Shown piece after piece: positions 26,329-34,900 of a DNA stretch of 64,000 bases. The number at the start of each line of letters is the position of its first letter. The stretch's first letter is position 1. This DNA is from Pantoea cypripedii (GTDB lineage: Bacteria > Pseudomonadota > Gammaproteobacteria > Enterobacterales > Enterobacteriaceae), in the NCBI RefSeq assembly GCF_011395035.1, contig NZ_CP024768.1, positions 3,013,286 through 3,077,285 of the forward strand. Reading direction: 5' to 3'. The notes beneath the pieces are model-generated. The model made no database searches. It was not told where the DNA came from and worked only from the letters and a program-made list of their open reading frames with translations. Made by a program: the position numbers and the translations under genes.

Positions 26329-27153
26329 CTACAGAAGATGTTTATCAAGCAACGCCTGACAAGAAGGTGGCAACGGCGGCGGTTCTTTTTTAACCGGTGG
26401 CGTGCTGCCAGGTTGCTTCGGCAGGAACCAGCTGTTCAGCTCAGCACCACAGCCATCACCTGGCGGCGGAGGAGCCTGATCCTGGCACTCCAGGCTACCT
26501 GGCGGGCAACGCAGACGGACATGCATATGCGCACGATGGGCAAACCACGGACGCACTTTATTCAGCCAGGCACGATCGCTACCCGCGTCGGCACAAAGCT
26601 GCTTTTTAATCGCCGGATTGACGAAGATACGCGTCACTTCATCATCTTTCGCCGCCAGTTTGATCAGGCTATCAATCTGCGGCTGCCAGTGGCGCGCCAC
26701 GACCTGTTTACCGTCGGGAGCGACCAGATCGAGTGGCTGCGGTTTCAGCAATTGTTGCGCCGTCCAGCGGCTTTGCGGCAGTTGCAGCCAGATATCGACA
26801 TCCAGCCCGGTCTGGTGGCTGGCGTGACCGCTGCTGAAGCGCCCTCCCGCCGCCATTCCCATATCGCCAATCAGCACCTGCCCCAGTTGCAGCTGGTGCA
26901 CCTGGGTACTGAGACGCTGTATAAAGGCGATCAGATCCGGGTGGCCGTAATAACGCCGCTGATCCTGGCGCATCACCTGGTAATTGGGTGAATTCAGCGG
27001 TAATTGCGCAGCACCGACGATACAGCCATTGGCAAAGCTGCCAATCGACTGCGGCGCACCGCTAATCGGTTGATAAATTTGCTGCCAGGGCGTGGCAGCC
27101 CCGGCAACCGCACTGCACAGCAGCGCGGCGAGAGTCAGCAGCAAGCGATGCAT
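26329..27153 (-). CDS. mepA: Penicillin-insensitive murein endopeptidase MepA
   Basis: Periplasmic LAS-type metallopeptidase that cleaves D-Ala-mDAP crosslinks. The 274-aa precursor has a signal peptide (MHRLLLTLAALLCSAVAGA). Zinc ligands lie in SSGHASHQTGLDVDIWL and HRAHMHVRLRCP. Cysteines in the C-terminal half (CPPGSLEC, DGCG) probably form disulphides. The proline-rich end PPLPPSCQALLDKHLL differs little from relatives. The start at 27153 was preferred over a 39-nt longer frame that overlaps aroC. Confidence 0.95.
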   Translation of the reverse strand: MHRLLLTLAALLCSAVAGAATPWQQIYQPISGAPQSIGSFANGCIVGAAQLPLNSPNYQVMRQDQRRYYGHPDLIAFIQRLSTQVHQLQLGQVLIGDMGMAAGGRFSSGHASHQTGLDVDIWLQLPQSRWTAQQLLKPQPLDLVAPDGKQVVARHWQPQIDSLIKLAAKDDEVTRIFVNPAIKKQLCADAGSDRAWLNKVRPWFAHRAHMHVRLRCPPGSLECQDQAPPPPGDGCGAELNSWFLPKQPGSTPPVKKEPPPLPPSCQALLDKHLL

Positions 27154-27157
27154 CGAT

Positions 27158-28243
27158 TTACCAGCGCGGAACAGTGGAATGAACATCAGCACACTGCGCC
27201 CGCTGGCGCAGCAGGTGATCCATCAGCACGATCGCCATCATCGCTTCGGCAATCGGCACTGCACGGATACCTACGCAAGGATCGTGACGACCTTTGGTAA
27301 TCATCTCAACTTCTTCGCCATCGCGGGTGATGGTTTTGCCCGGCACGGTGATGCTTGAGGTCGGTTTCATCGCCAGGTTGGCGCTGATGGTCTGGCCACT
27401 ACTGATACCGCCGAGAATGCCGCCCGCATGGTTGCTCTGGAAACCATTGGCGCGGATTTCATCACGATGCTGGCTGCCACGCTGGTTAACCACCGCGAAG
27501 CCGTCGCCAATTTCCACCCCTTTCACCGCATTGATGCTCATCAGCGCGTGCGCCAGATCCGCATCCAGGCGATCAAATACCGGCTCGCCCAGACCCGGTG
27601 GCACGTTTTCCGCCATCACCGTCACTTTGGCACCGATGGAATCGCCTTCTTTTTTCAGCGCGCGCATCAGTTCATCCAGCGCTTCCAGTTTGTCAGCATC
27701 CGGGCAGAAGAACGGGTTTTCTTCCACGATGCTCCAGTCCTTCAGCTCGCAGGCCACATCGCCAATCTGTGCCAGATAGCCACGTACCTGAATACCGTGC
27801 TTCATCTGCAGGTATTTTTTCGCGATGGCACCCGCCGCCACACGCATCGCCGTTTCGCGCGCCGAAGAACGGCCACCACCACGGTAATCGCGCAGGCCAT
27901 ATTTTTGTTCGTAGGTGTAATCCGCATGGCCAGGACGGAACAGGTCTTTAATGGCGCTGTAGTCCTGTGAACGCTGGTCGGTGTTCTCAATCAGCAGACC
28001 AATTGACGTCCCGGTGGTGACGCCTTCAAACACACCAGACAAAATTTTCACCTGGTCCGGCTCACGACGCTGCGTGGTATAGCGTGACGTACCAGGACGA
28101 CGACGATCCAGATCGTGCTGAATGTCCGCTTCGGTCAGTGGAATGCCGGGGGGCACGCCATCAACAATGCAGCCCAGCGCAATACCGTGCGACTCGCCAA
28201 AAGTGGTAACGCGAAAAAATTGTCCGATGCTGTTTCCGGCCAT
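27158..28243 (-). CDS. aroC: Chorismate synthase AroC
   Basis: Final step of the shikimate pathway: EPSP to chorismate, needing reduced FMN. The 361-aa protein shows the three family signatures: GESHGIALGCIVDGVPPG near the N-terminus, GGGRSSARETAMRVAAGAIA near residue 123, and RHDPCVGIRAVPIAEAMMAIVL near the C-terminus. It is followed 4 bp later by mepA and lies 38 bp downstream of prmB. Confidence 0.98.
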   Translation of the reverse strand: MAGNSIGQFFRVTTFGESHGIALGCIVDGVPPGIPLTEADIQHDLDRRRPGTSRYTTQRREPDQVKILSGVFEGVTTGTSIGLLIENTDQRSQDYSAIKDLFRPGHADYTYEQKYGLRDYRGGGRSSARETAMRVAAGAIAKKYLQMKHGIQVRGYLAQIGDVACELKDWSIVEENPFFCPDADKLEALDELMRALKKEGDSIGAKVTVMAENVPPGLGEPVFDRLDADLAHALMSINAVKGVEIGDGFAVVNQRGSQHRDEIRANGFQSNHAGGILGGISSGQTISANLAMKPTSSITVPGKTITRDGEEVEMITKGRHDPCVGIRAVPIAEAMMAIVLMDHLLRQRAQCADVHSTVPRW

Positions 28244-28281
28244 GCTAATTCCTTGTTGCGGGCGAATATTCGCCCTCGTTT

Positions 28282-29214
28282 TTAGTCTTTGTAGAAAGAG
28301 AAGTGATGCTGAGCATCAACGATCTGCTGACGGGTCAGCATAAATACGCCGTCGCCACCGTTGTCAAACTCCAGCCAGGTAAAGGGCACATCGGGATATT
28401 GCTCGATCATATGCACCATGCTGTTACCCACTTCACAAATCAATACGCCCTGCTCGCTCAGGTAATCCGGCGCGCAGGCGAGGATGCGGCGCACCAGCTT
28501 CAGGCCATCGCTGCCTGCCGCCAGGCCCAGCTCCGGCTCGTGGCGATATTCACCCGGCAGATCGTCCATATCTTCCGCATCGACGTACGGCGGGTTGGTG
28601 ACGATCAGATCGTATTTCACGCCCGGCAGACCACGGAACAGATCGGCACGGATCGGCGTCACATGATTAAGCAAACCGTGTTCTTCAATATTACGTTCCG
28701 CCACCGCCAGCGCGTCAGTGGAGATATCCACCGCGTCCACTTCGGCTTCCGGGAAAGCATAAGCACAGGCGATGGCGATGCAACCGCTGCCGGTACACAT
28801 GTCGAGAATATGCGCAGGATTATCGCTAATCAGCCCGGCGAAACGGTTTTCAATCAATTCACCAATCGGTGAACGCGGCACCAGCACGCGCTCATCAACA
28901 TAAAATTCGTGGCCGCAGAACCAGGCTTTATTGGTGAGATACGCTACCGGAATGCGCTCGTTCACGCGGCGAATCACACGCTCCACGATGCGATGACGTT
29001 CGCTGGCCGTCAGGCGCGCATGGCGCATGTCTTCCGGGATATCAAGCGGCAGCCAGAGGGTGGGCAGGACCAGTTGTACCGCTTCGTCCCAGGGGTTGTC
29101 TGTGCCGTGGCCATACCAGATACCGGCCGCAGAGAAACGGCTGACAGCCCAGCGCAGCATATCCTGAATGGTGTGCAGTTCATTGACTGCCTCATCGACG
29201 AAAATTTTGTCCAC
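28282..29214 (-). CDS. prmB: Ribosomal protein uL3 N5-glutamine methyltransferase PrmB
   Basis: Methylates the glutamine of ribosomal protein L3 (Gln150 in E. coli) using SAM. In the 310-aa protein the SAM motif ILDMCTGSGCIAIACA is near residue 140 and the catalytic NPPY is in LIVTNPPYVDAEDM near 202. Translation begins at GTG (29212-29214) after GGAGGGCTAC, giving MDKIFVDEAVNEL as in E. coli. Head of the prmB-aroC-mepA-yfcA-epmC-yfcL operon; divergent from smrB. Confidence 0.97.
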   Translation of the reverse strand: MDKIFVDEAVNELHTIQDMLRWAVSRFSAAGIWYGHGTDNPWDEAVQLVLPTLWLPLDIPEDMRHARLTASERHRIVERVIRRVNERIPVAYLTNKAWFCGHEFYVDERVLVPRSPIGELIENRFAGLISDNPAHILDMCTGSGCIAIACAYAFPEAEVDAVDISTDALAVAERNIEEHGLLNHVTPIRADLFRGLPGVKYDLIVTNPPYVDAEDMDDLPGEYRHEPELGLAAGSDGLKLVRRILACAPDYLSEQGVLICEVGNSMVHMIEQYPDVPFTWLEFDNGGDGVFMLTRQQIVDAQHHFSFYKD

Positions 29215-29373
29215 GTAGCCCTCCAGCAGGCCATAAAATCAATCGGCCGATAGTTTGCCACGAAGCCGGGCAGAATTCAGCGCGGCAAGGTGAAAAAGCT
29301 GACATTAGTTAACACTTAAAGGTAAGGTATGGCATCGGGTTCCCCCGCCATTTCTGATGATATTTATTGAGAC

Positions 29374-29922
29374 ATGAGTAAGAAGACGCCGCTAAGCCAG
29401 GACGATCAGGCGCTGTTTCGCCAGTTAATGAGCGGAACGCGCAAAATGAAACAGGACACCATCGTGCATAAACCGGTGGTGAAAACACGCGAAGTCCCGT
29501 TGAAAAGGTTGCTTTCCGAGCAGGCCGACAACAGCCATTACTTCTCTGATGAGTTTCAGCCTCTGCTGTCCAGTGACGGTCCGATGCGCTACGTGCGCGC
29601 GGATGTCAGCCATTATGAGCTGAAAAAACTGCGGCGCGGCGACTATACCCCGGAAATTTTTCTCGATCTGCACGGCTTAACCCAGATGCAGGCCAAGCAG
29701 GAACTGGGCGCGCTGATTGCCGCCTGTCGTCGTGAGCATCTGTTTTGCGCCAGCGTGATGACCGGCCACGGCAAACACATCCTCAAGCAGCAAACGCCGC
29801 TGTGGCTGGCACAACATCCGTGGGTGATGGCATTTCATCAGGCACCGAAAATGTTTGGCGGCGACGCCGCGTTACTGGTGCTGATTGAAGTTGAAGAGTG
29901 GCAACCGCCAGAGCTGCCATAA
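29374..29922 (+). CDS. smrB: Ribosome rescue endonuclease SmrB
   Basis: Cleaves mRNA upstream of collided ribosomes to start rescue. The 182-aa protein has an N-terminal helix that contacts the ribosome in E. coli and a C-terminal Smr domain (about residues 90-178). The domain shows DLHGLTQMQAKQEL, with the DLHG motif, and VMTGHGKHILKQQTPLWL, with the GHG motif. Divergent from prmB and convergent with sixA. Confidence 0.95.
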   Translation: MSKKTPLSQDDQALFRQLMSGTRKMKQDTIVHKPVVKTREVPLKRLLSEQADNSHYFSDEFQPLLSSDGPMRYVRADVSHYELKKLRRGDYTPEIFLDLHGLTQMQAKQELGALIAACRREHLFCASVMTGHGKHILKQQTPLWLAQHPWVMAFHQAPKMFGGDAALLVLIEVEEWQPPELP

Positions 29923-29929
29923 AGAATCA

Positions 29930-29947
29930 GGGCCGCACCAGCGGCCC
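29930..29947. terminator. Hairpin between convergent smrB and sixA
   Basis: Stem GGGCCGC (29930-29936) with GCGGCCC (29941-29947) and an ACCA loop. It lies between two convergent stops. No U tract is seen on either side, so intrinsic termination is doubtful; it may only mark 3' ends. Confidence 0.4.
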
Positions 29948-29956
29948 ACGGCGGGA

Positions 29957-30439
29957 TTACATCGCTTTAGCCAGTTTGGATGGACTGACCTGCCACTCCA
30001 GCTTACCTTCACAGGCTGCCGGGTCAAAATTGACGCAGGCAATCGCCGAGGTAGCAAACATCGGTGGTGTTTCCTGCGGGCAGAGTTCAGAAACCAGATA
30101 TCCCACCAGCGGCAGATGCGAAATCACCAGTACCGATTTCACCCCTTCGTTCGCCAGCGTCTGCAAATAGCAGGCCACCAGCCCCGGATCGCCCCCTGGC
30201 GTCAGCTCTGGCAACACGTCCTGCTCTGCCGGCAGAGGCAGAGCTTCGCGTACCGTTGCGAGGGTTTGCCCGGCACGCAGATAGGGGCTGACCAGCACCC
30301 GTTCGATATCCAGCGCCTGGCCGTTAAGCCAGCTCGCCATCTGGCGTGATTCGTCACATCCACAAATCGTGAGTGGCCTGACTGAATCACTTGCTGCTTC
30401 CAGAGCCGCATCGCCATGACGCATGATAAAAACTTGCAT
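29957..30439 (-). CDS. sixA: Phosphohistidine phosphatase SixA
   Basis: Removes phosphate from histidine phosphocarriers; in E. coli it acts on the nitrogen-PTS protein NPr and was first found acting on ArcB. The 160-aa protein starts MQVFIMRHGDAALEA, with the RHG motif and nucleophile His8. VLVISHLPLVGYLVSEL supplies the second histidine. The start at 30439 matches E. coli; upstream in-frame codons extend 49 residues without homology. Confidence 0.95.
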   Translation of the reverse strand: MQVFIMRHGDAALEAASDSVRPLTICGCDESRQMASWLNGQALDIERVLVSPYLRAGQTLATVREALPLPAEQDVLPELTPGGDPGLVACYLQTLANEGVKSVLVISHLPLVGYLVSELCPQETPPMFATSAIACVNFDPAACEGKLEWQVSPSKLAKAM

Positions 30440-30634
30440 AAAGCACCGCTGTTGTTTGTCGATATCGTCCGGTACCACAGCACCAGACGCTTCATTCTGC
30501 GAATGAACGCTGTGTTTTACCGCAATGGCTTCAGTATAGTCAACCGGTTGTTTATTAAATAAGCATATCTCGGAATGCTGCTGCATAAGCCATTTCTTAG
30601 CATGCTATCTAACCCGCTGAATCTGTAAGCCTAT

Positions 30635-32764
30635 TCAAATTTGTGCAGAAATGTAAAATTTCGTTTGTTGTTGTAGCGCCGTCATCAGGGCGTCACAAGG
30701 GGTGAAACGATCGCCATGACGCTGCATTAAAGCATTTAATGTATTGACCATCTCCCCGGCCCCGCGTTGATCCATATAATGGAAAGGCCCGCCAAGAAAG
30801 GGGGGAAAACCGATACCGAACACGGCAGCAATATCACCGTCGCGCGCGCTACGGATCACCCCTTCATCCAGACAGCGCGCGGCCTCGTTCAGCATCATCA
30901 TCACGCAGCGCGTTGCAATTTGCAGCTCGCTCTGCTGCGCCTGCGGTTTAATCCCCAGCAAACGGTAAATCGACACATCGGCTTTCCGCTTCGTCGGCCA
31001 GCGGCTGCGCAGGTATAAATAGAAACCTTTGCCGTTCTTACGCCCTTTGCGATCGTCGGCGAGAATCTTCCCAACCGCTTCCGGGGCGCTGAAACGTTCA
31101 CCATATGCCTGTTGCAAAATCGGGCTGATTTTACTGCCGACGTCGATACCCACTTCATCCAGCAGTTGTAACGGACCCACCGGAAAACCGAACTTCACCA
31201 GCGCACGATCAATATGCTCAATCGGCTCACCTTCCAGCAGGCAACGTATCGCTTCATTTATATAGGGCGCAAGAATGCGGTTGACGTAGAAACCCGGCTG
31301 GTCCGCCACCACCACCGCGGTTTTACCCAGCTCACGTGCCAGTTGCACCGTAGTCGCCAGCGTCTGCGCCGAGGTGCCACTATGGGGAATCACCTCCACC
31401 AGCGGCATTTTATCCACCGGGCTGAAGAAATGCAGGCCGATAACGTTTTCCGGGCGCTGCGCATTGGCCGCAATAGCGCTAATCGGCAGCGATGAGGTGT
31501 TGGAAGCAAAAACGGTATGCGGCTGACAATGGGACTCAATTTCTGCCACCATTTGCTGCTTCAGCGCCAAATCTTCAAATACCGCCTCAATCACCAGATC
31601 GCGCCGGGCGAAGCCCTGATAATCCTGGCTGCCACTGATCAACGCCATCTGCTGCTGACGCTGGGCAGCATTGATCTGCCGCCGCTTCAGCCGCTGCGTC
31701 AGCCGATCCCAACTGTACTGCAACGCATGGTTGATGCCGCTGAGATTGATATCGCGGATACGTACCGGCAATCCGGCATTGAGCGCCGTCACGCTGGCGA
31801 TACCCCCGCCCATCAGACCGCCACCTAATACGCCGATATGCGTTAACTCATGCGGAGCGGCATCGGCAAAGGCTTCTTTCTTCATCGCCGTGGAGGCAAA
31901 GAACAGGCCACGTAGCGCGGCGGATTCACTGGTCATCGCCAGTTGACCAAAAGCACGCGCTTCGGCTTCATGGCCGGCACTGCTGCCCTGCTCCAGCCCG
32001 GTGCGCACCACCTGCAAAATACGATCGGCAGCCGGATAGTTGCCGTGGGTTTTGCTGTCGGTTTGACGTTTTGCCAGCGCGAACAACAGATGTCTGGCGA
32101 TCGGCCCCTGCATCAGGCGGTCGCGGCACGGCAGCGTTCGCAAAGTCTTTTTACCCTGCAATACCCGCGCAACGGCCGTTTCCAGCAGAATGGATTGCGG
32201 CACCGCATCATCCACTATCCCCAGTTTCAATGCCTGCTTTGCCCGCAGCTGTTTGCCGGTCAGGATCAATGGCAGCGCCTGCTGCACCCCAATCAACCGT
32301 GGCAGCCGTTGCGTGCCTCCGGAGCCCGGCAATAAGCCCAGCTGGACTTCCGGCAGGCCAAGACGGGTTTTGTCATCGAGCGAACAGATACGCGCGTCGC
32401 ATGCCAGCGCCAGTTCCAGGCCACCGCCGAGACAGGCACCGTGAATCGCCGCCACCACCGGGAAAGGCAGCGCGGCAATGATCGCCATCACTTCCTGCCC
32501 CTGGCGTGCCAGGGCCTCGGCTTCTTCGGCAGTCGTACATCTGTCAATCATGCTGATATCCGCCCCGGCGATAAAGTTATCGCGTTTGCAGGAGATTAAC
32601 ACCAGCCCCGCCAGCTGCGGATCGCGCCGCGCTTCAGCCAGCACCGCCATAATCTGCGGCACAAACTCCGCCTTCAGGGTGTTCATCTTTTCACCCGGTA
32701 CATCGATGGTGATCACACCGATATGGTCGAGGCGCATGTGCAGGTGGAATGCGGAATCACTCAT
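30635..32764 (-). CDS. fadJ: Fatty acid oxidation complex alpha subunit FadJ
   Basis: Bifunctional enoyl-CoA hydratase and 3-hydroxyacyl-CoA dehydrogenase of the anaerobic-type beta-oxidation complex, 709 aa. The N-terminal crotonase domain (about 1-190) has AAIHGACLGGGLELALACDARI and LGLLPGSGGTQRLPRL. The NAD domain starts near residue 310 (IGVLGGGLMGGGIA), and IGLHFFSPVDKMPLVEVI follows. Its ATG overlaps the fadI stop by 1 nt (TAATG). Confidence 0.97.
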   Translation of the reverse strand: MSDSAFHLHMRLDHIGVITIDVPGEKMNTLKAEFVPQIMAVLAEARRDPQLAGLVLISCKRDNFIAGADISMIDRCTTAEEAEALARQGQEVMAIIAALPFPVVAAIHGACLGGGLELALACDARICSLDDKTRLGLPEVQLGLLPGSGGTQRLPRLIGVQQALPLILTGKQLRAKQALKLGIVDDAVPQSILLETAVARVLQGKKTLRTLPCRDRLMQGPIARHLLFALAKRQTDSKTHGNYPAADRILQVVRTGLEQGSSAGHEAEARAFGQLAMTSESAALRGLFFASTAMKKEAFADAAPHELTHIGVLGGGLMGGGIASVTALNAGLPVRIRDINLSGINHALQYSWDRLTQRLKRRQINAAQRQQQMALISGSQDYQGFARRDLVIEAVFEDLALKQQMVAEIESHCQPHTVFASNTSSLPISAIAANAQRPENVIGLHFFSPVDKMPLVEVIPHSGTSAQTLATTVQLARELGKTAVVVADQPGFYVNRILAPYINEAIRCLLEGEPIEHIDRALVKFGFPVGPLQLLDEVGIDVGSKISPILQQAYGERFSAPEAVGKILADDRKGRKNGKGFYLYLRSRWPTKRKADVSIYRLLGIKPQAQQSELQIATRCVMMMLNEAARCLDEGVIRSARDGDIAAVFGIGFPPFLGGPFHYMDQRGAGEMVNTLNALMQRHGDRFTPCDALMTALQQQTKFYISAQI

Positions 32765-34074
32765 TATTCGGCCTCCAGTACCATCGCTGTCCCTAATCCA
32801 CCCGCTGCACAGGCGGTGACCAGGCCCAGCCCGCCACCGCGCCGCCGCAGTTCCTGTAAAGTCTGGGTGATCATACGCGCACCGGTGGCGGCAAAAGGAT
32901 GCCCATAAGCGATCGAGCCGCCCAGCACGTTGAATCGTTCTTCATTTACTTCGCCGAGGGCGTGTGGGCGGTTCAGCACCTCACGCGCAAAACGCTCATC
33001 ATTGAACATTTTCAGATTTGCCAGCGTCTGTGCCGCAAAGGCTTCGTGCATATCAATTAAGGTCAGGTCGCTCAGGCTAACGCCTGCGCGCTCCAGTGCC
33101 AGCGGCGAGGCATACGCCGGTCCCAACAGCATATCCTGCCAGACATCAATAGCGCTAAAGGCATAGCTGCGCAGATAGCCCAGCGGCGTGATGCCCAGCT
33201 CGCGGGCGCGGCCTTCACGCATCAGGATCACCGCCGCCGCACCATCGGTTAATGGCGTGCTGTTGGCCGCGGTCACCGTGCCGTGGCGACGATCAAATGC
33301 CGGACGTAACCGGGCATAATCCGCCGCACTGGCGTTGAAACGCACGTTGTTGTCCTGCTCGACCGGTGCTTTCCACGGTGGCACAAAGGCGGGCATCACT
33401 TCCTGCGCCAGCACCCCCGATTCCCAGGCGCGCGCCGCACGCTGGTGTGAACGCAGCGCTAACGCATCCTGTTGTTCACGGGTGATGCCGTGCGATTTTG
33501 CCATCTGCTCCGCAGTGTCGCCCATGCGCAGGCCGGTGGAGTACTCCGCGACGGCAGGTGGCACCGGCAGCAGGTCACGCGGACGCAGGCGACGCAGAAT
33601 CTGTAATTTCTGGCTGAAGCGGCGTGCCTTGTTGAGATCAACCAGCGCCCGCGCCAGGGTTTTGCTGACACCAATCGGCAACACGGATGAGGAATCAGCC
33701 CCGCCAGCAATCCCGGCATCGATGCTGCCCGCCATCAGGCTTTCCGCCACATTCGCCACCGCCTGGAAGCTGGTGGCGCAGGCACGGCTGACGCTGTAAG
33801 CATCGGTGTGCACACTCAGGCCGCTGCTCAGCACGATTTCACGGGCGATATTCGGGGCCTCCGGCATCTGCACCACCTGGCCAAACACCAATTGATCGAT
33901 GACGTCTATCGGCAGTTCACTGCGCGCCATGAGTTCACTCACCACCATGCGCCCCAGTTCCAGCGCCGGAATGCCATGGAAGTCACTCGCCTGGCGGGCA
34001 AAAGGAGTACGGAGTCCGTGGGTTATGGCGATGCGTTCGCCCTGACGCGTCAGCAGCGGCTGCGCTTTGCTCAT
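32764..34074 (-). CDS. fadI: 3-ketoacyl-CoA thiolase FadI
   Basis: Thiolase (beta) subunit of the FadIJ complex, 436 aa. The acyl-accepting cysteine lies in SVSRACATSFQAVANVAESL near residue 99. C-terminal motifs are GGSIAYGHPFAATGARM and CAAGGLGTAMVLE, with the catalytic histidine and cysteine. Start set at ATG 34074. First gene of fadIJ, preceded by a FadR-like site, so repressed without long-chain fatty acids. Confidence 0.97.
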   Translation of the reverse strand: MSKAQPLLTRQGERIAITHGLRTPFARQASDFHGIPALELGRMVVSELMARSELPIDVIDQLVFGQVVQMPEAPNIAREIVLSSGLSVHTDAYSVSRACATSFQAVANVAESLMAGSIDAGIAGGADSSSVLPIGVSKTLARALVDLNKARRFSQKLQILRRLRPRDLLPVPPAVAEYSTGLRMGDTAEQMAKSHGITREQQDALALRSHQRAARAWESGVLAQEVMPAFVPPWKAPVEQDNNVRFNASAADYARLRPAFDRRHGTVTAANSTPLTDGAAAVILMREGRARELGITPLGYLRSYAFSAIDVWQDMLLGPAYASPLALERAGVSLSDLTLIDMHEAFAAQTLANLKMFNDERFAREVLNRPHALGEVNEERFNVLGGSIAYGHPFAATGARMITQTLQELRRRGGGLGLVTACAAGGLGTAMVLEAE

Positions 34075-34115
34075 CAACTGTCACCTGTGCTATTTGACCG
34101 GGGCGTCATTGCCCA

Positions 34116-34132
34116 AAGAGGTCTGACCTGAT
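34116..34132. promoter_or_regulatory. FadR-type operator upstream of fadIJ
   Basis: AAGAGGTCTGACCTGAT matches AACTGGTCNGACNTGTT at 12 of 15 fixed positions. Its centre is 50 bp upstream of the fadI ATG, a position suited to repression. Confidence 0.75.
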
Positions 34133-34245
34133 CATCAGTGTTAACCAGGAGCGTGTAAGTCGCCAATATGCAGAGAGAAAAAGTGCGAGGAGAAACACGA
34201 AATTGAAAAACGCTGCCGGAACGGTGTCCGGCAGACGAGGGAGGA

Positions 34246-34542
34246 TTAACGCAGGCCGAGCTGGAAGATCAGTGCTTCTGCCTGGCAGGCAAAGGTGAAA
34301 TCAATATTCAGGCGCACACCGGCGGCTTCTTCAACAAAGCGTGAGCGGATATCGCAGGGATCGGATTCGACCTGGCGCGCCCGATCAGTTAAATGTTTGA
34401 GCATCGCTTCCGCCGCGTGGCGGTCAGCAAACAAGCCGGACCAGCTTGCAGCGCAGTCGGTGTTATCCATGACGGTGCCAACATCCACACAGCAGCAGGC
34501 TGCTGTCTCGTTCGCACTACAGTTTTTAATGGCATCAGTCAT
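34246..34542 (-). CDS. yfcZ: YfcZ/YiiS family protein (DUF406)
   Basis: Small protein of 98 aa, function unknown. A cysteine-rich N-terminal part (NETAACCCVDVGTVMDNTDC) is followed by SGLFADRHAAEAMLKHLTDRARQVESDPCDI and a beta-rich end. This is the family layout of YfcZ and its paralogue YiiS. Start at 34542 has AGGAGAAGACG upstream. As in E. coli it is divergent from fadL. Confidence 0.92.
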   Translation of the reverse strand: MTDAIKNCSANETAACCCVDVGTVMDNTDCAASWSGLFADRHAAEAMLKHLTDRARQVESDPCDIRSRFVEEAAGVRLNIDFTFACQAEALIFQLGLR

Positions 34543-34633
34543 CGTCTTCTCCTGATGATAAAACAGACAAAAAGGGATTATTTCTGCCTCAAAGTGTACG
34601 CCTGATACCCCACCATCGCCACGCACAGCCTGC

Positions 34634-34655
34634 TAAGTGACGAATATCACACTAT
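34634..34655. promoter_or_regulatory. CRP-like site between yfcZ and fadL
   Basis: AGTGA (34636-34640), six bases, TCACA (34647-34651): nine of ten core positions of the CRP consensus. It lies 93 bp from the yfcZ start and about 150 bp before the proposed fadL transcription start. E. coli fadL is cAMP-CRP responsive, but which gene this site serves is not clear. Confidence 0.5.
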
Positions 34656-34763
34656 AAATTGATCCAGAACAAATTTGACTCGCTATGCTGAAAGCTGATG
34701 GCAAAGATTTTGTTAAGCAGATCTGATTTTATCGATCAAACTGGAAATATTTTAAAAACATTA

Positions 34764-34816
34764 TTGCAACAATGACACAGGTCCGACCTATACTCGTCGC
34801 ACTGGTCTGATATGTG
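34764..34816 (+). promoter_or_regulatory. fadL promoter with two FadR sites
   Basis: Candidate -10 TATACT (34789-34794) implies a start near 34801. FadR-like site 1 (34776-34792, CACAGGTCCGACCTATA) would cover -25 to -9. Site 2 (34800-34816, CACTGGTCTGATATGTG) would cover about -1 to +16. This is the same geometry as the two known FadR sites of E. coli fadL. A 7-bp hairpin (34850-34868) lies in the leader. Confidence 0.75.
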
Positions 34817-34900
34817 TCTTTGTCGTCAGTCCCTACAATCCGCCGTCCCTTGTTACGCGATGTAACAACGTTCAATAATAATTCATATGAGGTTGTGGTC

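Noticed and set aside
29829..29838. Exact GGCATTTCAT (YpdB half-site) inside smrB
   Set aside because: There is no second half-site 11 bp away and it lies within a coding region.
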